Positions 46,057-55,016 of a stretch of DNA of 64,000 nt are shown here, piece by piece. The notes under the pieces were generated by a model. The model ran no database searches. It saw only the letters and a list, made by a program, of their open reading frames with translations, and had not been told where the DNA came from. The DNA is taken from positions 1 to 64,000 of the forward strand of contig CANRGM010000100.1 of the NCBI GenBank assembly GCA_947630155.1. The letters are read 5' to 3'. The stretch is from an uncultured Clostridia bacterium (GTDB lineage Bacteria; Bacillota; Clostridia; TANB77; CAG-508). Positions within the stretch are counted from its first letter, which is position 1, and each line of letters opens with the position of its first letter. A program made the position numbers and the translations under genes.

Positions 46057-46617
46057 GTGAAAAATAAAAAATTGGTTATAGTTATTATAGGTTTTATTAT
46101 ATTTATTGTTTCAGCAATTATTAGTTTCTATTGCAGTTTATATAGCAATAAATTAGTTAATGTGGAAGATATAAAAACAGATTCTAAATATGAAAACATT
46201 ATCTATGATGATGAAGAAGATGTTTGGGATGATAGTGTACTAGGAATATTGAAAATAGAAAAAATAGGCTTAACTGCTACTGTTAAAGAAGGTAGTGATT
46301 CAAGTGTAATAGATAATTATATTGGACATATTGAATCAACTGCAACCTATGATGGCAATATAGGTTTGGCATCACATAACAGAGGTAGTGATAAAGCATA
46401 TTTTGCTAGAATAAACGAACTAGAAAGGGGGGATTTAATAACATATACAACTAAATTTTATACTAGAACTTATGTTGTGGATAAAATTGAAGTTATACAC
46501 GAGACAGATTGGAGTCTATTAGAAAATACAGAAGATAACAAACTCACATTAATTACTTGTATTTCAAATAAAAGAGTGCAAAGATTGTGTGTACAAGCTA
46601 CAGAAATACAGCAATAA
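46057..46617 (+). CDS. Sortase (class D/B-like)
   Basis: A 186-residue membrane-anchored transpeptidase. After an N-terminal helix, the sortase fold shows VLGILKIEKIGLTATVKEG, the catalytic His in IGLASHNRG, the catalytic Cys in LTLITCIS and an Arg nine residues later in QRLCVQA. Sortases couple LPxTG proteins to the cell wall or to pili. GTG start after GGAGG. The probable substrate, with LPRTG at its end, is encoded at 47592-51053. Confidence 0.85.
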   Translation: MKNKKLVIVIIGFIIFIVSAIISFYCSLYSNKLVNVEDIKTDSKYENIIYDDEEDVWDDSVLGILKIEKIGLTATVKEGSDSSVIDNYIGHIESTATYDGNIGLASHNRGSDKAYFARINELERGDLITYTTKFYTRTYVVDKIEVIHETDWSLLENTEDNKLTLITCISNKRVQRLCVQATEIQQ

Positions 46618-46672
46618 GACTTGCAAACATATTGAAACAGAGTTACAATCAAACAAAAAGGGGATGATCTCA

Positions 46673-47530
46673 ATGAAGATAGAGGCATTTAATAATTTTA
46701 TAAATAAGAAAAAATTTGTTATTGTTAGTATTATTCTAATAATATTAATTGTAAGTGTTTCAATACCGGTAGGATTCCATCTAAAAAAGAATAGTGAATC
46801 TATTGAAACAGCAGATAATGTAAAAAATAATGAGCAAGAATCTTATGCTATTGAAGAAATAGAAAAAGTAGTAGAAATTGAAAATACAGAAGAATCACAG
46901 GAAGAAATTCAAGAAGAAGTACAGGAAGAAAAAATTGAAGAAGTTGTTGAAAAAAATGAGATTAATATTCAGGAATCAAACAATGAGGATAAATCTACGA
47001 ATAGTAATCAAAATTTAACTACTATAAATAATCAAAATACTAATGAAAAAGAAGAAACAAAAGTGGAAAATAAAACTTCAAATAATAATAGCAATAATAA
47101 CAACAACAATAATAACAATAGTATTGCTACTACTACTAAAGAAACACTTAATAATAATGTAAATAATCAAACAACTTCTAATCAAGAAAGTAATGATAAA
47201 ACAAAAAATGATGAAACACAAGTGAAACAAGAAGAAACACAAGCAGTTCAAGAAGAAGTGCAACAACAAGAAAGAAAAATAGAATATAAAAGAAATGATG
47301 AATATATACAAAAGATTAAAAGTTATATAATAGAACATGAGACGGAAGATATGAAAACAAACGGATATAGCTTTGTGGTTGATCCAAGTGCAGTAAATAT
47401 GACAAATCCATTTACTTACTCTGAATACAATATGAAAACTTGTATAGATATGACTTACGAATATCATATATATGCAAGGGATTATTACTATAATGGAAAA
47501 TATATAGAAACCCAATGCTTTGTCTGGTAA
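46673..47530 (+). CDS. Membrane-anchored Glu/Asn-rich protein of unknown function
   Basis: A 285-residue protein. An N-terminal helix (FVIVSIILIILIVSVSIPVGF) is followed by about 150 residues of Glu/Gln then poly-Asn low complexity, and a folded C-terminal domain of some 70 residues (YIQKIKSYIIEHETEDMKTNG, CIDMTYEYHIYARDYYYNGKY). The ATG at 46673 is preceded by AAAAAGGGG. It sits between sortase and adhesin genes and is closed by a terminator, so it may be a surface or pilus accessory. Confidence 0.55.
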   Translation: MKIEAFNNFINKKKFVIVSIILIILIVSVSIPVGFHLKKNSESIETADNVKNNEQESYAIEEIEKVVEIENTEESQEEIQEEVQEEKIEEVVEKNEINIQESNNEDKSTNSNQNLTTINNQNTNEKEETKVENKTSNNNSNNNNNNNNNSIATTTKETLNNNVNNQTTSNQESNDKTKNDETQVKQEETQAVQEEVQQQERKIEYKRNDEYIQKIKSYIIEHETEDMKTNGYSFVVDPSAVNMTNPFTYSEYNMKTCIDMTYEYHIYARDYYYNGKYIETQCFVW

Positions 47531-47545
47531 AAAAATAAATATGTG

Positions 47546-47573
47546 AAAAGCACCAATTGAAGGTGCTTTTTTT
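47546..47573 (+). terminator. Rho-independent terminator
   Basis: Stem AAAGCACC / GGTGCTTT with a 6-base loop and a long T run, just upstream of the adhesin gene. Confidence 0.85.
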
Positions 47574-47591
47574 GAGGGAGAAAAAAAGAAG

Positions 47592-50500
47592 ATGATTAAA
47601 AAGATTAATAAAATTATAATAATAGCAGTGGTAGTAATAATGTTATTACCAACACAATTAATTCAAGTTTTTGCAACAGATATTGGAGATAATCCGTATC
47701 TAAAAAGAGGAGAATTAGGAGATTATATAGTTCAAGCTTATAATGGAAGTTATTGGACTTATATATCTTATAATATTGTAACATATGATGATGGTACAGA
47801 TACACGAAAAGTTGCATACTGTGTAACACCTAATACTCCTGGTGTCGAATGGACAGATGGGAGTGTAGCAGGATATAATGTAGAAATTACAGGCTTAATA
47901 TCAAATAATGCTTTATGGAGAGTTTTACGTTATGGTTATCCATATCAAACCCCAGCTCAGTTAGGTGTAGAAGGTGAACAAGATGCATATTTGGCTACAA
48001 AGTTGGCTGTTCAATGTATATTGTTAGATAGAAGTACAGAATCAATAAAAACATATTATCGTGGTGGTCAAGATCCAGTCGCAGGTTTAAAATTAGAAGA
48101 TATTACTCGTAGAGGAAATAAAGTAGTTAATGCAGTTTATAATTTAGTAAAGAATGCTCGTAGCAGTAATGAAACACCTAATAACAATACATTAATAAAA
48201 GCTACAAAAGTTGGAGATATAAAAGATGAAGGAAATGATTATTTTTCACAAACTTTTTTAGTATCTTCTTTAACTAAAATGTTAAATTATAGAATAGGAA
48301 AATTAACAAATTTTCCAACAGGCTCATATACAGCAGATTTAAATGGAAACAAAAAATCAACATTTAATGATGGAGAAAATTTCAAAGTGATGATGCCAAA
48401 AGCTAATGTTACAGGAAAAATCAATGGAGAAATGACTATTGAAGGACATTGCGAAACATATAGTGTATTCTTTGGAAAAGGACCAGATGATTATCAGGAT
48501 TATGCCGTTCTTGTAGACCCTTACAGAGATATAAGTAGATCAATATATACAAATATTGTACCTAACACAGCAAGTTTAAAAATAGAGAAATTCGACAAGG
48601 ATACAAAAGAAAAACTTTCAGGAGTAACATTTAACGTAAAATATGAAAATGGTCAAAACATTGGAGATTTCACAACTGATTCAAATGGTATTATAGAAAT
48701 AAAAAACTTGATGGCAGGTACAATCATAGTAACTGAAACTAAAACACAAAGCAACTATAAATTAGCCACTGATGAGCATAAAGTAACATTAGATGTTGGT
48801 GAAAGTAAAACAATAAATATTGATAATGAAAAGAAAAAAGGACAGATAAAAGTTATTAAAGTTGATGAGGATTTTAATGAAATTAAACTTGAAAATATTA
48901 AGTTTGATGTACTAGATTCAAAAGGTAATGTAGTAGATAAAATAACAACAGACAAAAATGGTGAAGCAGTAACTAAAGAATTACCTATAGATGATGTGTA
49001 CACTGTGAAAGAAGTAGAAACACAAAAGACTTATATCTTGTCAGATAAAATGGAGACTATTAAATTAGAAGAAAATGAAATTAAAGAGATTACTTTTACA
49101 AATGAAAAGAAAAAAGGAGATTTAACAGTATATAAAGTAGATAAAGATAATAATAGAATCGCTATTGGAAATGTTGAGTTTGATTTATATTCTGAAGAAT
49201 TTGGAAAAGTAATTGGTACATATAAAACAGATGTAAATGGAGAAATTAAAATTAGTAATTTGCGTATTGGTAATTATCAATTAATCGAAAAAAATACAAA
49301 TAAATGGTATAACTTATCAGAAGATAAAGAAATTGAAGTTGAATGGAAAGAAACCACAGAAATTACTGTAGAAAATGAATTGAAAAAAGGTCAAGTTAAA
49401 GTAATAAAAGTAGATAAAGATAATAATGAAGTAAGACTTGCAGGGGTTAAATTTAATGTTCTAGATGCAAATGGAAATGTTTTAGAAACAATTGAAACGG
49501 ATTCTAATGGAGAAGCATTAACTTCAAAATATCCAGTAAGGGATTTTGAAAATCTAACATTGCAAGAAACTGAAACAGAAGAAAATTATAAATTAAATGA
49601 TGAAAAACAAACAATTACTTTAGAAGAAAATCAAATAACAACAATTAAATTTGAAAATGAAAAGAAGAAAGGTCAAATTAAAGTAATAAAAATAGACCAA
49701 GATAATCACGAAGTAAGACTTGAAGGAGTAACTTTTGAAGTGCTTGATTCTAAAGATAACGTAATACAAGAAATTACAACAGATGAAAACGGAGAGGCTA
49801 TAACAGAAAAATTACCAATAGATGAAGAATATAGAATTAGAGAAACTATAACAAAACAAGAATATGTGTTATCTGATAAAGTAGAAAAAGTAACTTTAGA
49901 AGAAGACCAAATCACTGAAATCACTTTTGAAAATGAAAAGAAAAAAGGTCAAATAGAAGTATTCAAAATAGATAGTGAAGATAAGGAATACAAATTACAA
50001 GGAGTTGAATTTGAAGTTATAAATTCTAATAATGAAGTTGTAGAAAAAATCACAACAGATGAAAATGGAGAGGCAACAACATCTAGACTTCCAATAGGAG
50101 AATACAAAATAAAAGAAGTAAAAACAGACGAAATGCACATTTTAAATGACGAGGTTATAAAAGTAGATGTTACACAAGATATAATTTCAAAATTAGAAAT
50201 TACAAACGACAGAATAAAAGGTCAAATCAAAGTTGTAAAAACATCAAAAGATGAAAATATAATCAATGGACTTCCTGCAGGAACACCGTTAGAAAATGTA
50301 AAATTCGAAGTATATGATGCTAATAAAAATTTAGTAGATACAATTACAACAAATGAAAATGGAATTGCAATTACTAAAAAATTAGATAAAGGAACATATA
50401 CATTAAAAGAGGTTGAAACTGCAGAATGGTATTTATTAAATACAGAAGAGTTTGAAACTGAAATAAAAGAAAATGACGAAATAGTAGAAGTTGATGTTAC

Positions 50501-51053
50501 TAATGAATCAGAAACACCTGAAGTAGATATTGAAAAGACTGGTGTAGATAGAGCAATGGCAAACGAAGAAATTCGTTACGATTTCAAAATAAAAAATACA
50601 GGAAATGTAGCTTTAGATAACTTTACTTGGACAGAGTATTTACCAAGTGACTATGTAAGAATAACAAAACTTGCTACAGGAACATATAATCAAGATTTAA
50701 AATATGCAGTATATTATAAAACTAATAAAAACGATTATAAATTATTAAAAGATGATTTAAATACAAAAGAAAATAATTATATTGATTTTACTGAATTAGA
50801 ATTAGACGAAGACGAATATGTAACTGAATTCAAAGCTGAATTTGGTACAGTAGATGTTGGATTTGAATCAGTAGAAAATCCTTATATTTTTACAACTGTT
50901 AATAGTACAGTAAAGGATGGAGATATATTCATAAATAAAACAAAAATAAAAGCCGATAATAAAGGTGTTATTGTTTGGGATGAAGACGAACATCCAACAG
51001 TTGTATACGAGAAAAAAGAAGAAACTAAAAAGCTACCACGCACAGGTTTCTAA
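47592..51053 (+). CDS. Thioester-domain and Cna-B repeat surface adhesin ending in LPRTGF
   Basis: A 1153-residue secreted protein. A signal peptide (cut near VFATD) leads to a thioester domain with AYCVTP and LATKLAVQ, whose Cys and Gln would form the bond. Seven Cna-B/SpaA-like domains of about 90 residues follow, each starting with a (Q/D)(I/L/V)KVxK(V/I)D strand and containing TDxNGEA; then a DUF11-like domain (IRYDFKIKNTGNVALDNFTW). It stops directly after LPRTGF, with no hydrophobic segment or basic tail. The sortase at 46057 is its presumed partner. A terminator follows. Confidence 0.88.
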   Translation: MIKKINKIIIIAVVVIMLLPTQLIQVFATDIGDNPYLKRGELGDYIVQAYNGSYWTYISYNIVTYDDGTDTRKVAYCVTPNTPGVEWTDGSVAGYNVEITGLISNNALWRVLRYGYPYQTPAQLGVEGEQDAYLATKLAVQCILLDRSTESIKTYYRGGQDPVAGLKLEDITRRGNKVVNAVYNLVKNARSSNETPNNNTLIKATKVGDIKDEGNDYFSQTFLVSSLTKMLNYRIGKLTNFPTGSYTADLNGNKKSTFNDGENFKVMMPKANVTGKINGEMTIEGHCETYSVFFGKGPDDYQDYAVLVDPYRDISRSIYTNIVPNTASLKIEKFDKDTKEKLSGVTFNVKYENGQNIGDFTTDSNGIIEIKNLMAGTIIVTETKTQSNYKLATDEHKVTLDVGESKTINIDNEKKKGQIKVIKVDEDFNEIKLENIKFDVLDSKGNVVDKITTDKNGEAVTKELPIDDVYTVKEVETQKTYILSDKMETIKLEENEIKEITFTNEKKKGDLTVYKVDKDNNRIAIGNVEFDLYSEEFGKVIGTYKTDVNGEIKISNLRIGNYQLIEKNTNKWYNLSEDKEIEVEWKETTEITVENELKKGQVKVIKVDKDNNEVRLAGVKFNVLDANGNVLETIETDSNGEALTSKYPVRDFENLTLQETETEENYKLNDEKQTITLEENQITTIKFENEKKKGQIKVIKIDQDNHEVRLEGVTFEVLDSKDNVIQEITTDENGEAITEKLPIDEEYRIRETITKQEYVLSDKVEKVTLEEDQITEITFENEKKKGQIEVFKIDSEDKEYKLQGVEFEVINSNNEVVEKITTDENGEATTSRLPIGEYKIKEVKTDEMHILNDEVIKVDVTQDIISKLEITNDRIKGQIKVVKTSKDENIINGLPAGTPLENVKFEVYDANKNLVDTITTNENGIAITKKLDKGTYTLKEVETAEWYLLNTEEFETEIKENDEIVEVDVTNESETPEVDIEKTGVDRAMANEEIRYDFKIKNTGNVALDNFTWTEYLPSDYVRITKLATGTYNQDLKYAVYYKTNKNDYKLLKDDLNTKENNYIDFTELELDEDEYVTEFKAEFGTVDVGFESVENPYIFTTVNSTVKDGDIFINKTKIKADNKGVIVWDEDEHPTVVYEKKEETKKLPRTGF

Positions 51054-51071
51054 AAGAATATATTATTAACG

Positions 51072-51110
51072 AAAAGCACTTGTAATTCATATATTACAGG
51101 TGCTTTTTTT
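51072..51110 (+). terminator. Rho-independent terminator after the adhesin gene
   Basis: Arms AAAGCAC...GTAAT and ATTAC...GTGCTTT with a T run immediately after them, 18 bases beyond the stop codon. Confidence 0.8.
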
Positions 51111-51257
51111 CTCTCAAATTAGAAAACAAAAAATAATTAAATATTTTTTTAGAAAAGACTTGATTAATCATAGATACAGAGTTAACATCACACACAACCT
51201 AGAGATAGGTTATGTGAACTAGTTCAAAAAATACTAGAAAGAATGGAGGCGAAAAGT

Positions 51258-51872
51258 ATGCAAATGATTAATATTCAAGTAACTAAAGATGAGATGTTAC
51301 AATTTTATGCTAATAAGATTGTTGAACAGGCAATACAAAATTGCAAGGATAATAATTGCACAATTTCTTTAAAGAATTACAGCAGTGATGTAGACATTTT
51401 AAACTATAAAATGCAGATGCTACAAGAATTATACAAAGATGAAAGAATACTAGATGTATTTTGGAACAGCGAAGACAATATTGAAGTAGTACTGTTTAAA
51501 GAATATTGCCCATTTTATTGTCAATATGGTGAACAAATGCCAAAGAGTGAACAAGCTAGAATTTTACTAGAATTTTATAAATACAGCAAGAAAACAGAAG
51601 TATTTAAACCACCTTATGTGTCAGTTAGAAAACTCTTAAATAAATATATGATGAGATATGCAAACAAGAGAAAAGAAATACGATCAACAACATCTGATGT
51701 TATTAAGAGAAATATAGTAGACACAGGTTTTATAAATAAATATCTAGATAAAAACGGAGAGGCTTATATCACAATAAAAAATTATCAAGAATTCTTAAAC
51801 TTAATTGCAGATAAGATTGCAGAGTTAAATATGCAAAGTCAAGAATGCAAAGAAGAAGTAGAAGAAGATTAA
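51258..51872 (+). CDS. Unknown mobile-element protein
   Basis: A 204-residue soluble protein starting at ATG 51258, eight bases after GGAGG. It has a Cys-containing centre (VVLFKEYCPFYCQYGEQMPKS) and a basic helical region, PPYVSVRKLLNKYMMRYANKRKE, that could bind nucleic acid. No family recognised. A hairpin CACAACCT / AGGTTATGTG precedes it and a terminator-like hairpin follows. Confidence 0.55.
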   Translation: MQMINIQVTKDEMLQFYANKIVEQAIQNCKDNNCTISLKNYSSDVDILNYKMQMLQELYKDERILDVFWNSEDNIEVVLFKEYCPFYCQYGEQMPKSEQARILLEFYKYSKKTEVFKPPYVSVRKLLNKYMMRYANKRKEIRSTTSDVIKRNIVDTGFINKYLDKNGEAYITIKNYQEFLNLIADKIAELNMQSQECKEEVEED

Positions 51873-52409
51873 ATATTTATAACACTTGTGGAGTATAGCC
51901 TACAGGTGTTTTTTACGAGAGATGCCGTAAACTCGTATTGTGTATATGCACAAGAAAAAAGTGATAGGTATAGTTAGCCGATGCAGGAAAATAACTCGCA
52001 GTAATTTCAAAACAGTTTATTGGAATTATATGTGTAGGTGAGATTTCGTGACGCATACTCACAATAAAAAAAGAGTTCAGGAGGCAAAACTTGTTATAAG
52101 GGATATACAGATGTAAAAAGTTTGGGCAAGTATGAACAAGGTTATTAAATTAACAGCATCTGTAGTAGATTTTTAATCTACATACTAAACTGCAACAAAC
52201 GAAACGACGGAATGAGGGGTTTCAAATGTTGATGTGTATTATTTTTATTTACACAATGGGAATAATACACAACTTCACTCTACTTCCGAAATTTCAGGGT
52301 TTCAGTAGTGAAGAAATGTAAAAAAAGGTATGCGAAATAATAAAGGATAATGAGAAGTGATATGATAATATGTAACTAAATAATTAAAAGCGAGGCTACA
52401 AACTTCGCT
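51873..52409. other. 537-base non-coding block with hairpins
   Basis: No convincing gene. It starts with a terminator-like hairpin AACACTTGT / ACAGGTGTT plus T run (51881-51916). Further inverted repeats are GTAGATT / AATCTAC (52155-52172 region) and GTGTATTATT / AATAATACAC (52235-52272). It has higher GC than neighbouring spacers. It may hold a structured RNA or a replication or maintenance site; I cannot assign a class. Confidence 0.5.
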
Positions 52410-52649
52410 TTAATCATCTAGTTTATCAAAATCAAATAAATTTGAAGCATAGAAATCTTTTAAGGATATTTTTAGTGACTTACAAATTTGATATATAACA
52501 CTTGAACTAGGGTTATCAACTTTGCAATTTACTATATCTCTTAAAGTAGATGGAGGTATAGTTGATGTTTCAGATAATTTATTAACTGTTATATTTCTTT
52601 CAGCACATAATTCTTCAATTCTCATACTTACAGCTTTTTTGAATAGCAT
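52410..52649 (-). CDS. XRE-family transcriptional regulator
   Basis: A 79-residue Cro/C1-type helix-turn-helix protein (MRIEELCAERNITVNKLSETSTIPPSTLRDIV is the HTH). It contains only the DNA-binding domain plus an acidic C-terminus, like a second XRE at 55854. The start at 52649 has AAAGGTAGG upstream. It is divergent from the promoter at 52715 and likely controls it. Confidence 0.85.
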   Translation of the reverse strand: MLFKKAVSMRIEELCAERNITVNKLSETSTIPPSTLRDIVNCKVDNPSSSVIYQICKSLKISLKDFYASNLFDFDKLDD

Positions 52650-52703
52650 AATAATTACCTACCTTTCATTGAGTATTTTAATAGATAAATCAATAGAATA
52701 TAC

Positions 52704-52743
52704 ACGGATATCCGTTGACTTAAAAAAGAGATGATGTTATAAT
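52704..52743 (+). promoter_or_regulatory. Promoter with overlapping perfect palindrome (candidate XRE operator)
   Basis: TTGACT (52715-52720) and TATAAT (52738-52743) with a 17-base spacer form a strong plus-strand promoter. Directly upstream and touching the -35 box is the 12-base perfect palindrome ACGGATATCCGT (52704-52715). Downstream there is no gene before 53230, only a hairpin. Confidence 0.65.
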
Positions 52744-52765
52744 ATTTTTCAATCTAGCAAATAAA

Positions 52766-52791
52766 AAGAATATGAATTCAATCATATTCTT
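52766..52791 (+). terminator. Hairpin downstream of the promoter at 52715
   Basis: Perfect 10-bp arms AAGAATATGA / TCATATTCTT with a 6-base loop about 20-40 bases after the predicted start point. It may end a very short transcript; only a weak T tract follows. Confidence 0.5.
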
Positions 52792-52855
52792 CAGTATATT
52801 TGACTAAAAAAAATCATAAATGTATAATTTAGTAAATTGTAAAATTAAATAATAA

Positions 52856-53113
52856 TTAATCAAAGATGTTAGTTGCATTTTCAAATATTTGCTCATAAGT
52901 AATATCTAAAACTTTGCAAAAAGCGACAATTTCAAAGTCTTTAAGCAATAATTTTTCATTTTCAATTAAAGAAATGTCAGAATGATATATATCTATGCCC
53001 AAAAGAGCTATTTTATCAGAAAGTTGCCTTTGAGTTAAATGACGCAATTCTCTATATTTTTTAATGTTTTTTCCTATAGCATTTGATTTTCCATTTAATT
53101 TTCTTATACGCAT
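52856..53113 (-). CDS. XRE-family transcriptional regulator
   Basis: An 85-residue Cro/C1-type repressor. NAIGKNIKKYRELRHLTQRQLSDKIALLGIDIYHSDISLIENEKL is a full HTH. ATG at 53113 is preceded by GAAAGGA; an upstream ATG at 53134 overlaps that site. It is clearly paralogous to the protein at 54388-54645, sharing the unusual GLxxYHSDIxLIE segment. Confidence 0.85.
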   Translation of the reverse strand: MRIRKLNGKSNAIGKNIKKYRELRHLTQRQLSDKIALLGIDIYHSDISLIENEKLLLKDFEIVAFCKVLDITYEQIFENATNIFD

Positions 53114-53229
53114 ATTTTGTGTTCCTTTCAACATTAATTATTATTTTACTATTTTACAATATTTATTTACTGAACTTGGTAGGAAGTTCAAAACAAGATA
53201 AAAAATAAAAACGGAGAGAAGAGGAAATA

Positions 53230-53520
53230 ATGAATGAAAAAACGGAAGATTTAATAATAAAAATCTGCAATGAGCAGAATTATGATGCAATATTACGACA
53301 GCTTATAAAATCAGATGAAGAAAACAGCATAGAAAAAATATTGAATGAAATAAATAACAATAAAGATATTCCAAAAAAACAAAAACAAGGAATATATGAA
53401 GCTGTATTTGATTATATAAACAGGGCAAATGATAAGTTAATTAAGAATATAAAAGAAATCTTTAAAAAGGGAGTAGAAGAAGGTTTAAAAAATAATAAAA
53501 TTCGAAATACTATATTGTAA
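53230..53520 (+). CDS. Small unknown protein upstream of the double-receiver gene
   Basis: A 96-residue charged helical protein (NEKTEDLIIKICNEQNYDAI; later YINRANDKLIKNIKEIFKKGVEEGL). No known domain. It is preceded by GAGAAGAGG and lies 15 bases before the receiver-domain gene, so the two are probably co-transcribed. Confidence 0.55.
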   Translation: MNEKTEDLIIKICNEQNYDAILRQLIKSDEENSIEKILNEINNNKDIPKKQKQGIYEAVFDYINRANDKLIKNIKEIFKKGVEEGLKNNKIRNTIL

Positions 53521-53535
53521 AAAGGGGGAAAACGA

Positions 53536-54354
53536 TTGAAAACAGTAGTAATAATTGATAACAATGAAGAACTCGTAAAGCAAGTGACAATGCTATTAAA
53601 AGAAACAATTGGAATAGAAGTAATAGGAACTGCAACAAATGGAGAGGAAGGTTTAATTTTAGTACGAAGGACAAGACCAGATATAGTAATTACAGATATA
53701 AAAATGCCAGAAATGAATGGAACAGAGTTAATTAGACATATAGCTGGTGAAAAAATGAATTATTTACCACACTTTATTGTGATGACAACTCAAGAAGCTA
53801 GTACAATAGCAGAGTTAAGAGAATTGCCAATTAGAAGAATATTTAACAAACCATTTGCAATCAAAGAACTTGTAAATGAGGTTGTGAAAATACAAGAAGA
53901 TGAGAAAGTAAGAGTTATTATTGCAGATGATGATATAGAATTTTGTCAAAAGTTAAAATATGATTTAGATCAATATGAAGACATAGAAGTATTAGGAATT
54001 GCCAATAATGATGAAGAAGAAATATCACTAATAGAAAAATTAAAGCCTGATATTGTAATTACAGATTTATTAAGAAATGGAAAAATAACGCCAGAACAAA
54101 TTATTGAACAATTTAAAACGCAAAGTTTTTTAGTTGTATCATATTCTCCTTATGCGACTCCAGAAACACGAGAAAATGTTGTATGGAGTGTGCATAAATA
54201 TGAAATAGAAAACAATATTACAGAATTGGTATTTGAATTGAAAAAAGCAAAAGAGAATATGGTTAGGTTAAAACTTGAAGATACTATAAATATAAAAGAA
54301 AAACAGCAAGAAAAGGGAATATGGGAGAGAGTAAAAAAATTTTTTGCAAAATAA
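53536..54354 (+). CDS. Tandem receiver-domain protein without output domain
   Basis: A 272-residue protein starting at TTG behind AAAGGGGG. The first receiver domain (about 1-115) is complete: acidic IIDNNEE, phospho-acceptor Asp in VITDIKMPEMNG, Thr in MTTQEA and Lys in FNKPF. The second (about 125-240) keeps IIADDDIEF and VITDLL but loses the typical MPxMxG and the KP signature. A basic amphipathic tail (IWERVKKFFAK) ends the protein. No DNA-binding or enzymatic output domain exists. No histidine kinase is nearby, so it may sense a host kinase. Confidence 0.8.
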   Translation: MKTVVIIDNNEELVKQVTMLLKETIGIEVIGTATNGEEGLILVRRTRPDIVITDIKMPEMNGTELIRHIAGEKMNYLPHFIVMTTQEASTIAELRELPIRRIFNKPFAIKELVNEVVKIQEDEKVRVIIADDDIEFCQKLKYDLDQYEDIEVLGIANNDEEEISLIEKLKPDIVITDLLRNGKITPEQIIEQFKTQSFLVVSYSPYATPETRENVVWSVHKYEIENNITELVFELKKAKENMVRLKLEDTINIKEKQQEKGIWERVKKFFAK

Positions 54355-54387
54355 AAGAGCCAATAAATTTTAGCATCTATTGACTCA

Positions 54388-54645
54388 CTAATTTAATTCT
54401 TTTTCAGTACCTTCATATATTTTATCTAAAGAAATACCAAAGACTTTAGCTAAAGCAAGTGCTTCATAATCTTTGTCAATTCTTTTGCCATATTCAATTA
54501 AGTATATGTCAGAATGGTATAGATTTAATCCATATAAATCAAGTTTATTACAAAGTTCTTGTTGAGAGAGTTTAGCTTTTAATCTATATTTCTTTACATT
54601 TTTACCAATTACATTCAATTTTGAATTAATTCTTTTAGTTCTCAA
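54388..54645 (-). CDS. XRE-family transcriptional regulator
   Basis: An 85-residue HTH protein paralogous to that at 52856-53113 (NVIGKNVKKYRLKAKLSQQELCNKLDLYGLNLYHSDIYLIEYGKR). Start ATG at 54645 follows AAAGGA. It likely binds the palindrome at 54698-54728 just upstream. Confidence 0.85.
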   Translation of the reverse strand: MRTKRINSKLNVIGKNVKKYRLKAKLSQQELCNKLDLYGLNLYHSDIYLIEYGKRIDKDYEALALAKVFGISLDKIYEGTEKELN

Positions 54646-54697
54646 GATAAAAACATCCTTTCAAGTTATATTTCTCTAATTTTAATATAAAATATGC

Positions 54698-54728
54698 CAA
54701 GACTTGCACGAATATCGTGCAAGTCTTG
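54698..54728. promoter_or_regulatory. 31-bp perfect palindrome, candidate operator
   Basis: Two 14-base perfect arms CAAGACTTGCACGA / TCGTGCAAGTCTTG around a 3-base centre, 53 bases upstream of the XRE gene at 54388-54645. The rest of the 370-base spacer up to 55016 is AT-rich and contains the promoter at 54901. Confidence 0.65.
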
Positions 54729-54900
54729 TATTATAAAGAATTAAATAAAAAATGTCAAAAAAACAGCTTGATTTTATTAATTTTTAGTGCTATATATAGG
54801 TTATTATAATATGAATTCATATATTATAATTATTTTTTGTTGAATGTAGGTACAATTCTTTTTGTATCTGCATTTTTTATAGGTATGAAAAGCTTTAAAC

Positions 54901-54929
54901 TTGAAAAAGTAGACATAATCTGCTATAAT
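54901..54929 (+). promoter_or_regulatory. Sigma-A-type promoter for the alpha-CTD-like gene
   Basis: TTGAAA (54901-54906) and TATAAT (54924-54929) are separated by 17 bases. About 85 bases of leader precede the ATG at 55017. Confidence 0.7.
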
Positions 54930-55016
54930 TATGGCATAAGTAGGAAATTCTTACGGAACACCTATTAAAATATGTATATTGAAATCTTATATATATATAT
55001 ATGCGAGGAGGATAAC

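Noticed and set aside
47094..47119. Poly-AAT tract as a microsatellite or CRISPR-like repeat
   Set aside because: It is an in-frame poly-Asn stretch of a low-complexity linker; no spacer-repeat structure exists.
51873..52409. tRNA gene that could read CGG in the element's non-coding block
   Set aside because: No T-arm sequence like GGTTCGAATCC and no acceptor stem could be found there or in other spacers of the element.
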